A stretch of DNA of 38,688 nucleotides from JAENVT01 sp040005915 (lineage in GTDB: Bacteria; Actinomycetota; Acidimicrobiia; Acidimicrobiales; Ilumatobacteraceae): assembly GCA_040005915.1 (NCBI GenBank), contig JBDTYA010000014.1, positions 1 to 38,688 of the forward strand, in the 5' to 3' direction. Shown here piece after piece: positions 31,234 through 38,688 of the stretch. Numbering within the stretch: the stretch's first letter is position 1; every line of letters starts with the position of its first letter. The translations under genes were made by a program, and so were the position numbers. The notes beneath the pieces were generated by a model. That model was not told where the DNA came from and made no database searches. It saw only the letters and a program-made list of their open reading frames with translations.

Positions 31234-32016
31234 ATGGATGTCGCTTCCGCGCTCGGCACCTACCTGGAAGTCGTCGACGCCGTTGCGCCGGGATTGGTCG
31301 AAGGCCTCTACGTGGTCGGTTCGTACGCACTCGGCGACTGGCAGCCGGGTCGCAGCGACATCGACGTGATCGTGATGACGGCCGAACCTGCCAACGACGA
31401 GGACTTCGGTGTCCTGCGGACCGCGCACGCCGTGCTCGACGAACGCCAACCGCTGCCGCACATCGACGGCCCGTACCTGGCCTGGGCGGATGTGATCGCT
31501 GCTCCGGCGACAGGACTACACCGACCGTGGACACTCGAGGGACAGCTTCAGCACGATGCTGACTGCTTCGAGATCAATCCGGTGACGTGGTACACACTCG
31601 ACACATATGGGGTGACCGTTCGCGGCCCTGATGTCGCCAGGTTGAACGTCTGGCACGAAGTCGAAGAACGCGTCCGTTTCGTCATCGACAACTTGACGAC
31701 GTATTGGTCGCAGCTCGCTACATCCGTTGTCGCAGCATGCGAGGAGCCGGGCGCGGCGTTCGACGTCGCCTCCTTCGAATGGTGTGCGCTCGGCGCGTTG
31801 CGGTTGCACTACACCGCTTTCACCGGTGACGTAACGAGCAAGCGCGGCGCAGGCGAGTACGGGATCGTCGTCACGCCCGACTACATGCACGACACACTGC
31901 AAGCCGCGCTCGCAGCACACTCCACCGGCGAGTGCGAGTTGACAACGGCGATGATGCTGGGAGCTGCCGACGTGATCAGTTGGACGGTGAACGAGGTACG
32001 CCGGGCATCGGCGTGA
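31234..32016 (+). CDS. Nucleotidyltransferase with aminoglycoside-adenylyltransferase-like C-terminus
   Basis: The 260-residue protein has the nucleotidyltransferase motif VVGSYALGDWQPGRSDIDVIVM (GS at 29-30, D42 and D44), which binds NTP and metal. The C-terminal half (TWYTLDTYGVTVRGPDV, WCALGALRLHYT) resembles DUF4111 of AadA-type aminoglycoside adenylyltransferases. Antibiotic modification is possible but unproven. The 3' end overlaps the opposing LOG gene by 41 bp. Confidence 0.82.
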   Translation: MDVASALGTYLEVVDAVAPGLVEGLYVVGSYALGDWQPGRSDIDVIVMTAEPANDEDFGVLRTAHAVLDERQPLPHIDGPYLAWADVIAAPATGLHRPWTLEGQLQHDADCFEINPVTWYTLDTYGVTVRGPDVARLNVWHEVEERVRFVIDNLTTYWSQLATSVVAACEEPGAAFDVASFEWCALGALRLHYTAFTGDVTSKRGAGEYGIVVTPDYMHDTLQAALAAHSTGECELTTAMMLGAADVISWTVNEVRRASA

Positions 32017-32605
32017 AGTCGCGGTCGATCCACTTGTGACCGACATCGGGCACAGGCCCGGTCGCCAACGCGATGGCCTCGTCGACAGTGTGGGCGCGCT
32101 GCGCCAACATGCTGTGCGAATCGCGCAGGAAACCGGCCGTCACCGCGTTGCACATCCACTCGAACAACGGCGCCCAGTACCCATCGACGTCGAGTAGCAC
32201 CACCGGCTTGGCGATGAGACCGAGCTGGTTCCACGTCAACGCTTCGGCGAACTCGTCGACGGTCCCGAATCCGCCCGGCAGCACCACGAACCCGTCGGCA
32301 AGATCGGTGAGCCGCGCCTTGCGGTCGTGCATCGTCGGCAGCACCTCGAGCCTCGTCAAGCGATCGTGCGCCACTTCGGCACGCATCAACTGCTCGGTGA
32401 TCACGCCGACGACCTCACCCCCGGCGGCGAGTGCCGCGTCGGCGACGAGACCCATCAACCCGACGTGCCCACCCCCGTAGACGAGTCCGATGCCGCGACG
32501 GGCAAGCGCGGAACCCAGTTGTTGTGCCGCGTCCGCAAACGTCGGCGACGTGCCCGCATTCGACCCGCAGTACACGCAGACGCGTGTGGTTGGTTCTGAA
32601 CGCAT
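31976..32605 (-). CDS. LOG-family (TIGR00730) phosphoribohydrolase
   Basis: The 209-residue protein starts RVCVYCGSNAGTSP, then GLVYGGGHVGLMG and the LOG motif PGGFGTVDE (110-118). The family cleaves nucleoside 5'-monophosphates, including cytokinin nucleotides, to base and ribose-5-phosphate. The ATG at 32605 has AAAGG 7 nt upstream and gives the conserved N-terminus; a longer start at 32638 is open but lacks support. Confidence 0.9.
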   Translation of the reverse strand: MRSEPTTRVCVYCGSNAGTSPTFADAAQQLGSALARRGIGLVYGGGHVGLMGLVADAALAAGGEVVGVITEQLMRAEVAHDRLTRLEVLPTMHDRKARLTDLADGFVVLPGGFGTVDEFAEALTWNQLGLIAKPVVLLDVDGYWAPLFEWMCNAVTAGFLRDSHSMLAQRAHTVDEAIALATGPVPDVGHKWIDRDFTPMPGVPRSPSN

Positions 32606-32666
32606 CCGACAGCCTTTCACACGTACGACGGCTGTCATCCCTGTTTCGAGCGCCGAATGGCATCAG

Positions 32667-32672
32667 TAGCCT
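32667..32672 (+). promoter_or_regulatory. -10 box TAGCCT before the second acyl-CoA dehydrogenase
   Basis: TAGCCT ends 8 nt before the ATG at 32681. Confidence 0.5.
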
Positions 32673-32680
32673 TCGGGTCG

Positions 32681-34318
32681 ATGCAAGAACCGACCGACGA
32701 CCTTCGCGCTGAAATCTCGGCACCTGACCTGTTCACCGCCGCGGACATCATCGAGGTCGCCGAGAACGTCGTGGGGAAAGGGATCCGTCACCTCGCTGTC
32801 AGCGGTGGTCCCGACCGGCATCAGGTCCTGGCCTATGACCTGGCCCATGCAGCGGCTCAGGTCGCGGCAGCGAAGGCGATGCTCGACTACGGCGCAAAGG
32901 GTGATGTCGAGGCTCGGCTGACGTGCGCTTTCGCAGCCGACATGGTTCACGATCTCATCACGCGCCTCGCCGGGCGCGAGACCATGTGGGGCGTCGACAC
33001 GGCGCCGATGCGCGACACACATCCGTTCCTCGAGAAGTTTCGGTCCACCGCCTTCGTTGCGTCCCTGGCCGACCAACCGGGGCCGCGTCACCTCGACGAC
33101 GAGTTCGAGATGGTTCAGGACACGTTCCGGGCGTTCGCCGACAACGAGATCGCCCCGCGCGCCGGGCACGTTCACCGGAACAACGGCGATGTGCCGGAAG
33201 ACCTGATCGCCGGCCTTGCCGAGATGGGGGTCTTCGGCCTCAGTGTGCCGGCCGAATATGGCGGGTACAGCGAGGGCGGCGACGGCGAATACATCGCGAT
33301 GGTGGTCGCCACAGAGGAGCTCAGCCGCGGTTCCCTGGGAATCGGCGGCTCACTGATCACCCGGCCCGAGATCCTCACTCGCGCCTTGATCAAGGGCGGA
33401 ACCGAGTCCCAGAAGCGCTATTGGTTGCCGAAGCTGGCGACCGCCGAGGTGATGGCGGCGGTGGCGGTCACCGAACCCGACTACGGCAGCGACGTGGCGG
33501 GCATCAAGGTGACCGCCACGCCATCCACCGGACGCGACGACGCACCGGGCTACGTGATCAACGGCGTCAAGACGTGGTGCACGTTCGGGGCGCGCGCCGA
33601 TGTGCTGATGCTGTTGGCTCGCACCGACCCTCAGCGGGCCATGGCGCATCGCGGCCTCAGCCTGTTCATCGTTCCGAAACCCCGCGGCGACAGCGGCGGT
33701 TTCGATTTCGCCCAACCGGCTGGGACGGGCGGCATCGTGGGCAGGATGGAGGGGCGGCCGATCGACACGATCGGGTACCGCGGGATGCACAGCTACGAGA
33801 TCGCATTCGACAATTGGTGGGTGCCTGCCGAGAATTTGATCGGCGAAGAGGGCGGTATCGGCAAGGGCTTCTACTACCAAATGGAAGGCTTCGAGAACGG
33901 CCGGCTGCAAACAGCAGCACGCGCGATCGGCGTGATGCAAGCCGCGTATGAGGCCGCGCTCGAGTACGCCCGCAACCGCACTGTGTTCGGCTCACCGATC
34001 GTCGACTATGAACTAACGCGCGTCAAGTTGGGTCGAATGGCCGTCCTGATTCAGGCCGGCAGGCAATTCAGTTACCACGTTGCGACGTTGATGGCCAAGG
34101 GCGAAGGATCAATCGAGGCGAGCATGGTCAAGGCCTACGTCTGCAAGGCGGCCGAATGGGTCACGCGCGAGGCCATGCAAATTCATGGTGGGTATGGATA
34201 CGCAGAGGAGTACACAGTGAGCCGGCTCTTCGTCGATGCCCGCGTTTTGAGCATTTTCGAAGGCGCGGACGAGACCTTGTGTCTCAAAGTCATCGCCCGC
34301 TCCTTGCAGAATCCTTGA
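32681..34318 (+). CDS. Acyl-CoA dehydrogenase with long N-terminal extension
   Basis: The 545-residue protein has an N-terminal extension of ~140 residues (TAADIIEVAENVVGKGIRHLAV to AGRETMWGVD) before a standard dehydrogenase fold: VFGLSVPAEYGG, MAAVAVTEPDYGSDVAGIK, TVFGSPIVDYELTRVKLG, QIHGGYGYAEEY, and the catalytic-Glu region LSIFEGADETL. So it should be a functional FAD-dependent enzyme. The ATG at 32681 has a well-placed -10; an in-frame ATG at 32657 adds 8 residues and has none. Confidence 0.9.
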   Translation: MQEPTDDLRAEISAPDLFTAADIIEVAENVVGKGIRHLAVSGGPDRHQVLAYDLAHAAAQVAAAKAMLDYGAKGDVEARLTCAFAADMVHDLITRLAGRETMWGVDTAPMRDTHPFLEKFRSTAFVASLADQPGPRHLDDEFEMVQDTFRAFADNEIAPRAGHVHRNNGDVPEDLIAGLAEMGVFGLSVPAEYGGYSEGGDGEYIAMVVATEELSRGSLGIGGSLITRPEILTRALIKGGTESQKRYWLPKLATAEVMAAVAVTEPDYGSDVAGIKVTATPSTGRDDAPGYVINGVKTWCTFGARADVLMLLARTDPQRAMAHRGLSLFIVPKPRGDSGGFDFAQPAGTGGIVGRMEGRPIDTIGYRGMHSYEIAFDNWWVPAENLIGEEGGIGKGFYYQMEGFENGRLQTAARAIGVMQAAYEAALEYARNRTVFGSPIVDYELTRVKLGRMAVLIQAGRQFSYHVATLMAKGEGSIEASMVKAYVCKAAEWVTREAMQIHGGYGYAEEYTVSRLFVDARVLSIFEGADETLCLKVIARSLQNP

Positions 34319-34351
34319 CACTCCGGTCTACGGCTACTCCGCCCTCAGTCG

Positions 34352-34357
34352 TAGACT
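34352..34357 (+). promoter_or_regulatory. -10 box TAGACT, leaderless start of the two-component operon
   Basis: TAGACT ends 8 nt before the ATG at 34366. Confidence 0.55.
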
Positions 34358-34365
34358 GCTTTGCA

Positions 34366-35688
34366 ATGACGCTCGACCCCAGGGACGGATCGGCGGGGCT
34401 CAGAAGCCTACGCGGCGCGGTCGGCGCGACGGTTGTTTTCACCATGCTCTCGTTGGTCGGTCTCGGCATCGGTTGGGCATGGCTGTTTCAGCGAACATCG
34501 CAGAGCTCGGCTGTTCAGGATGCCGGGCGGTACGGGATGCTCAGCGGTCGCGCCGCGCTCGCCCCGTTCATCACCGACGATCTGCTGACAGGCAGCAAAG
34601 CAGCAATAGACAGCGTTGCGATCGCGGGTAGAGCCTTGATCTCCGATGGTGGGGCCACCCACGTGAAGATCTGGTCGGTGAAGGGCCAGGTGCTCTGGGC
34701 CGACGAGCCCGAGTTGATCGGCCGGACGTTCGCATTCGAAGGCGACGAGTTGAAGTTGCTGAACGGCGAGGGGCTACTGGCCAACCTCAGCAAGCTCCAA
34801 GGCAGCGAGAACCAATTCGAGATCAAGGCCGGCGAGAAGGCGCTGCTGCAGGTGTACTTCGGATGGCGGACTCGAACGGGCACACCGATGGTCGTCGAGA
34901 CCTACTACCCGGCGAGCCTGGTAGACGCCAGGGCTTCGGACCAACGACGAAGTTTCCTGCCGCTGCTGCTGGGCGGTCTCGGACTGCTGATCGTCGCCCA
35001 GCTCCCCCTCGCGAGCGCACTGACTCATCGACTGAAGAAGTTGCAAACGCAACGAGAGCACCTTCTCGTGCGAGTCATCGACTCCAGCGACAGCGAACGT
35101 CGACGGATCGCAGCCGAGGTGCATGACGGCGCGGTGCAGGACTTGATCGGTATCACGTTCAGTCTTTCGGCTGCCGCCGACGAATCCTCGTCGCCGATGC
35201 ACGAACGCCTCGGCGGCCTGGCCGTGGCGACGAGGCATACGGTGCGCAGCCTGCGCTCGTTGCTCAACAGCATCTATCCCGTGCAGGTGCCCGACAATGG
35301 TTGGGCGGTGGGATTGGAAGACACGATCGCCGCTCTGCGTCAACGGGGCGTCGCGGTCGACGTCGAAGTCCCCGATGCGCGGCTGTCTCCCGCGAACGAG
35401 CTGTTGTTGCTGCGCGTGGGTCGAGAAGCGTTGCGAAACGTCGATGCCCACGCAAAGGCTTCGCATGTACGGATCACGATGACCAAGAACAACCGGGCCG
35501 TGAGATTGCTGATCACCGACAACGGCGTCGGGTTCGACCAGGAAATGGCCGCGTCGCAACGGCAGGTGGGCCACCTCGGCCTGCAACTACTGCGCGATCT
35601 GTCGGAAGACATGGGCGCGGTTCTGGTGGTCGAGTCCGCTCCTGGATTCGGGGCTACCGTGCATCTCGAGCTGGAGGAGAATCGATGA
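34366..35688 (+). CDS. NarL-type sensor histidine kinase
   Basis: The 440-residue kinase has TM1 (~19-40), an extracytoplasmic sensor of ~155 residues (including VKIWSVKGQVLWADEPELIGR, Cache-like in style), TM2 (~198-218) and the HisKA_3 dimer helix with phospho-acceptor H253 (ERRRIAAEVHDGAVQD). The ATPase domain contains DNGVGFDQ and HLGLQLLRD. The N-box reads EALRNVDAHAKAS, with D where N/R is commoner. The ligand is unknown. It is coupled to the response regulator by an ATGA overlap. Confidence 0.92.
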   Translation: MTLDPRDGSAGLRSLRGAVGATVVFTMLSLVGLGIGWAWLFQRTSQSSAVQDAGRYGMLSGRAALAPFITDDLLTGSKAAIDSVAIAGRALISDGGATHVKIWSVKGQVLWADEPELIGRTFAFEGDELKLLNGEGLLANLSKLQGSENQFEIKAGEKALLQVYFGWRTRTGTPMVVETYYPASLVDARASDQRRSFLPLLLGGLGLLIVAQLPLASALTHRLKKLQTQREHLLVRVIDSSDSERRRIAAEVHDGAVQDLIGITFSLSAAADESSSPMHERLGGLAVATRHTVRSLRSLLNSIYPVQVPDNGWAVGLEDTIAALRQRGVAVDVEVPDARLSPANELLLLRVGREALRNVDAHAKASHVRITMTKNNRAVRLLITDNGVGFDQEMAASQRQVGHLGLQLLRDLSEDMGAVLVVESAPGFGATVHLELEENR

Positions 35689-36317
35689 TTCGCATCGTAT
35701 TGGCGGACGATCATTCGTTGGTTCGTACTGGGCTGTCTCAGCTGCTCGAAGCGCAGCCCGACATCGAGGTCGTGGGAATGGCATCGGACGGGCAGGAGGC
35801 ACTACAGCTGGCACGCGGGTTGACGCCCGATGTCGTGTTGATGGACCTGCAGATGCCGATCGTCGATGGCATCACTGCGATCGGGATGCTGGCTGCCAGC
35901 AATCCCGAGATCGCCGTGATCGCGTTGACGACGTTCCAAGAGCCGCAACAGGTCACGGCCGCGCTCGCCGCCGGGGCTCGCGGTTACCTCGTGAAAGACG
36001 TCGAGCCCGAAGTGCTCGTCGCCGGCATCCGCGCCGCGGTCAACGGCGGCGCTCCGCTGAGCCCTTCGGTGGCCGCGCAGTTGATCCGCAACGCGTCGAG
36101 CCAACCGAACTCGGGTGCGTCGTTGACCCAGCGTGAACGACAGATCCTACGGCTGATCGTCGGCGGTCAGAGCAACAAGCAGATCGGCCGCGAGCTGGGT
36201 ATCAGCGAGAAGACGGTGAAGTCGCACTGCGGCCGCCTGTTCCAACGCATCAACGTCTCCGATCGCACCCAGGCCGCTGTCTGGGCGACGAAGCACCTGC
36301 CTCCCGAAGGCGGCTGA
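35685..36317 (+). CDS. NarL/FixJ-family response regulator
   Basis: The 210-residue regulator has a receiver domain with D8/D9, phospho-acceptor D54 (VVLMDLQMPIVDG), ALTTF and K104 (YLVKDV). A C-terminal LuxR helix-turn-helix follows (LTQRERQILRLIVGGQSNKQIGRELGISEKTVKSHCGRLF). It binds DNA when phosphorylated by the upstream kinase. GGAGGAG before the ATG provides an SD, in addition to overlap coupling. Target genes are unknown. Confidence 0.94.
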   Translation: MIRIVLADDHSLVRTGLSQLLEAQPDIEVVGMASDGQEALQLARGLTPDVVLMDLQMPIVDGITAIGMLAASNPEIAVIALTTFQEPQQVTAALAAGARGYLVKDVEPEVLVAGIRAAVNGGAPLSPSVAAQLIRNASSQPNSGASLTQRERQILRLIVGGQSNKQIGRELGISEKTVKSHCGRLFQRINVSDRTQAAVWATKHLPPEGG

Positions 36318-36371
36318 ACGAGAGCCGGAGCCACGTGCGGTCGTTGCCACCGACGGCGTTCGTGTGGGTGA

Positions 36372-37100
36372 TCAATCCGTCGATAGGGGCACGGTCACTG
36401 TGTCGAGACACGCGTTGCGGTGCGCGGAGACTGCATATGAACCTCCTGCGTACCGCCGGCGATCCCATGTCGACCATCGCTCGATCAGTTCCAGCCCAGC
36501 AACACCGCACATTTCGTCGAATTCCTCGACTGTCAAGGCCTCTACGCCGTCCTCCAATTGGAAACCGGCGATCAGGAGTCCGCCGGGTTCGAGGTGAGCA
36601 ACAGCGTTGCGGATGATCGGCAGGCGGTCGCCCGGCCGGCAGAAGACCATCACGTTCCCGGGCATCGCGACGATGTCGAACCGGCGGTTCAGCCGCATCG
36701 TGGCGAGGTCGTCGTGCAGCCACGCGATCGATGGGTCCGAACGCTTGGCAAACCCGAGCAGGTCATCGTCGAGGTCGACGCCGACGACATCGATGCCGCG
36801 CCTGTGCAACTCGATTGCCACCCGCCCCATCCCGCAGCCGGCGTCGAGGACGGTCGCCGGGTGCAACGATTCGATGAAGTCGGCCTCACCGTGCGGCGAC
36901 TCGCCGGACGCCTCGAGCCGACGCCATCTCGTGAAGTACTCCTCGAGATCCGTGCCGGTCCTCCACTGCGACCAGCGCTCGCTGACGGCGTATGGCTCGG
37001 TCGGGTCCATCGCTGCAGTCTGACGTGTCAGCGCGGGTCCCACCGCCTCGATCCCGGGTGGCTCTGCCGCCGCCGACTCCGAACTGTGGCAATCACTCAC
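36372..37100 (-). CDS. SAM-dependent methyltransferase
   Basis: The class I methyltransferase has the SAM-binding motif VLDAGCGMGRVAIELHRRGIDVVGVDLD. Motif II is FDIVAMPGNVM, followed by a HLEPGGLLIAGF strand. The GTG at 37100 overlaps the HAD stop (GTGA), giving 242 residues; the ATG at 37010 would give 212 and starts nearer the conserved fold. The substrate is unknown. It is the downstream partner of the HAD gene. Confidence 0.85.
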   Translation of the reverse strand: MSDCHSSESAAAEPPGIEAVGPALTRQTAAMDPTEPYAVSERWSQWRTGTDLEEYFTRWRRLEASGESPHGEADFIESLHPATVLDAGCGMGRVAIELHRRGIDVVGVDLDDDLLGFAKRSDPSIAWLHDDLATMRLNRRFDIVAMPGNVMVFCRPGDRLPIIRNAVAHLEPGGLLIAGFQLEDGVEALTVEEFDEMCGVAGLELIERWSTWDRRRYAGGSYAVSAHRNACLDTVTVPLSTD

Positions 37101-37792
37101 ACAGCGAGCGAACCGACGAGGAGGTCGCTGAGGCCGCGGATCCGCTCGAAGTCGGCGCCGGGATGGTCGTCGTACGGATCGAGCAGGATTGGGTGCAGAC
37201 CGGCAGCGCGGGCGGCACCTATGTCCATCGTCACGGAGTCGCCGACGTACGCGACGTCGCAGCGATCGATCCCCTCGAAGTAAGGCATCGCGAAGTCGAA
37301 GATCCTCGGATCAGGTTTCGCCACGCCGACGAGGTGGCTGTCGACGACGATCCGCATCGAGACATGGGGACCGTCGCCGGCTTGACACACACCGCTGCGC
37401 AACAACACGTCGGCGATCTGGCCGCTGGCGTTGGACACGACCCCGATCGGCACGCCGGCGCCCGTCAGCGCAACCAGTGCAGCGAGGCTCGCTGGGATGG
37501 GCCAACGCCACAGGTACGCGTTGCGGGTTCGGTGGAGTGCCTCTGCCGCGTCTGCGACATCGACTTCGGCGACCCCGACGCTGCGCACGAATGAGAGGTT
37601 GTACTCGTCCCAGAACGCCTCGCCGCTGCCGGCAGCCGACTTGGCCGCCATGCCCGCGTAGTGCGCTCGCACATTCGCCTCGACCGATGGATCGCCGCCG
37701 TAGTACGCGAGCAGCGGCCCGAGCACGGTTGGATCCGGGAGCACCAAGACTCCGCCGGCGTCGAACAGGATTGCCTTGAAGCGATCAGTCAC
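37097..37792 (-). CDS. HAD-superfamily hydrolase
   Basis: The 231-residue protein has motif I ILFDAGGVLV, motif II VVSNASG, the motif III lysine VAKPDPRIF and motif IV YVGDSVTMDIGAA. Motif I reads D-A-G, lacking the second Asp of DxD that phosphatase HADs use as general acid, which favours a haloacid-dehalogenase-like or non-phosphatase activity, though FDxGGV variants also occur in true phosphatases. The GTG start has no clear promoter box. Confidence 0.85.
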   Translation of the reverse strand: MTDRFKAILFDAGGVLVLPDPTVLGPLLAYYGGDPSVEANVRAHYAGMAAKSAAGSGEAFWDEYNLSFVRSVGVAEVDVADAAEALHRTRNAYLWRWPIPASLAALVALTGAGVPIGVVSNASGQIADVLLRSGVCQAGDGPHVSMRIVVDSHLVGVAKPDPRIFDFAMPYFEGIDRCDVAYVGDSVTMDIGAARAAGLHPILLDPYDDHPGADFERIRGLSDLLVGSLAV

Positions 37793-37833
37793 CCGACCAT
37801 CATGCCCGTTTCCTCACCGCGGCCACGGGCACA

Positions 37834-37839
37834 TACCCT
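37834..37839 (+). promoter_or_regulatory. -10 box TACCCT, leaderless start of the lyase gene
   Basis: TACCCT ends 7 nt before the GTG at 37847. Confidence 0.55.
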
Positions 37840-37846
37840 TGCTTGC

Positions 37847-38688
37847 GTGCGCAGCGCCAAAGACTTCTTCAAACCCCTCGCAGTCGGTGCGCCGGCACCG
37901 GTTCACGACATCCCGTTCCGCCCGAGTCGTGTCATTCACTTCTTCCCGCCGCACATCGACAAGGTCGTCGCCAAACTGCCCGAGGTCATCCCGACAGTCG
38001 ACATCCTGCTCGGCAACCTCGAGGACGCGATCCCGATGGCCGACAAGGAGGCGGCCCGCGCCGGACTTGTCAAGGTCGCCGAGTCCTCGGAGATGGGCGA
38101 CACACAGCTCTGGACCCGGGTCAACAGCCTCGACTCGCCGTGGGGGCTCGACGACATCGTCACGCTGGTCACAGAGGTCGGCGACAAGCTCGACGTGATC
38201 ATGATCCCGAAAGTCGAGGGTCCAGAGGACGTCCACTACGTCGACCGCTTGTTGGCACAACTCGAAGCGAAGGCCAAGTTGACGCGGCCGATCCTCGTGC
38301 ATGCGATCCTCGAGACCGCGCGCGGGGTTGCCAACATCGAGGAGATCTGTGCCGCCTCGCCACGGATGCAAGGCCTTTCGTTGGGGCCTGCGGACCTGGC
38401 AGCCAACCGCCGAATGAAGACGACCCGCGTGGGCGGCGGCCACCCCGACTACATCGTGCGCGGCGACCCTGATCCATCTCGCCCCGACGCCGACCGTCCC
38501 ACCTTCCAACAAGATCTGTGGCACTACACGCTGGCCCGGATGGTCGACGCCTGCGTCACATTCGGGTTGCTGCCCTTCTATGGGCCGTTCGGAGACATCA
38601 AGGACATCGTCGGTTGCGAAGACCAGTTCCGCAACGCCTACCTGCTCGGCTGCGTGGGCGCGTGGAGCCTGCACCCGGTGCAGATCGA
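37847..38688 (+). CDS. HpcH/HpaI aldolase/citrate-lyase family, malyl-CoA-lyase-like, partial
   Basis: The 280 visible codons run off the right edge. The protein starts RSAKDFFKPLAVGAPAPVHDIPFRPSRVIHFFPPH, then VDILLGNLEDAIP, which carries acidic metal ligands, then VIMIPKVEGPEDV, ILVHAILETARGVANI and GLSLGPADLAANRRM. The insertion with GGGHPDYIVRGD and WHYTLARMVDACVTFGL is typical of L-malyl-CoA/beta-methylmalyl-CoA lyases. It would split malyl-CoA or methylmalyl-CoA to glyoxylate and acetyl- or propionyl-CoA. The terminal segment is outside the window. Confidence 0.85.
   Translation, partial: MRSAKDFFKPLAVGAPAPVHDIPFRPSRVIHFFPPHIDKVVAKLPEVIPTVDILLGNLEDAIPMADKEAARAGLVKVAESSEMGDTQLWTRVNSLDSPWGLDDIVTLVTEVGDKLDVIMIPKVEGPEDVHYVDRLLAQLEAKAKLTRPILVHAILETARGVANIEEICAASPRMQGLSLGPADLAANRRMKTTRVGGGHPDYIVRGDPDPSRPDADRPTFQQDLWHYTLARMVDACVTFGLLPFYGPFGDIKDIVGCEDQFRNAYLLGCVGAWSLHPVQI

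Overview
The window is GC-rich, gene-dense bacterial DNA. Genes are tightly packed, with many 4-base ATGA/GTGA start-stop overlaps. Many genes lack a Shine-Dalgarno (SD) sequence and instead carry a TANNNT box 6-8 nt before the start codon, as expected for leaderless actinobacterial transcripts. The gene content (DUF2889, a DUF5317-like protein, CHRD proteins ending in a VDVxGYxY-type domain, paired acyl-CoA dehydrogenases, malyl-CoA-lyase-like enzyme) suggests Actinomycetota, probably Acidimicrobiia (Ilumatobacter-like). The taxonomy is inference. I saw no rRNA, tRNA, CRISPR array, prophage or insertion sequence.

Layout. 1-2854 (-): two tandem secreted CHRD paralogues (the first cut by the window edge) and an acyl-CoA dehydrogenase. 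2897-3596 (+): a VapBC-type toxin-antitoxin pair with a palindromic operator. 3614-9180: flavin monooxygenase, amidase, metallo-hydrolase, acyltransferase, an unknown 134-aa protein and a membrane desaturase. 9224-12438 (+): the first suf operon, sufC1-sufS-sufU-DUF2889. 12453-13168 (-): YbaK-like deacylase and pterin carbinolamine dehydratase. 13225-16093 (-): a DUF5317-like protein, a GGDEF-EAL protein and, upstream, two unannotated tiny membrane peptides. 16377-18579 (-): second suf operon, sufD-Rieske-sufC2. 18622-21226: Cys-rich protein, SHOCT protein, sufB and a ferredoxin. 21294-24603: oligopeptidase B-like protease, MauE-like protein, metallo-hydrolase. 24702-26698 (+): a thioredoxin-fused protein coupled to a UGSC selenoprotein whose in-frame UGA would make ordinary gene callers split it. 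26667-29318 (-): MutY, MaoC-like, YbhN-like membrane protein. 29431-32605: lipoprotein, serine hydrolase, nucleotidyltransferase, LOG-family protein. 32681-38688: acyl-CoA dehydrogenase, two-component system, methyltransferase, HAD hydrolase, and a malyl-CoA-lyase-like gene cut by the right edge.

The SUF iron-sulfur machinery is split into three transcription units on both strands and has two intact SufC ATPases. All three promoters carry a related ~20-bp element (ACTA-N6-TAGG...AAT), which suggests one regulator. Several neighbours are Fe-S proteins themselves (Rieske, ferredoxin, MutY).

The points most worth following are the UGSC selenoprotein with its SECIS-like hairpin and thioredoxin-fused partner, the translationally coupled tiny-peptide pair upstream of the cyclic-di-GMP protein, and the two-SufC split SUF regulon.
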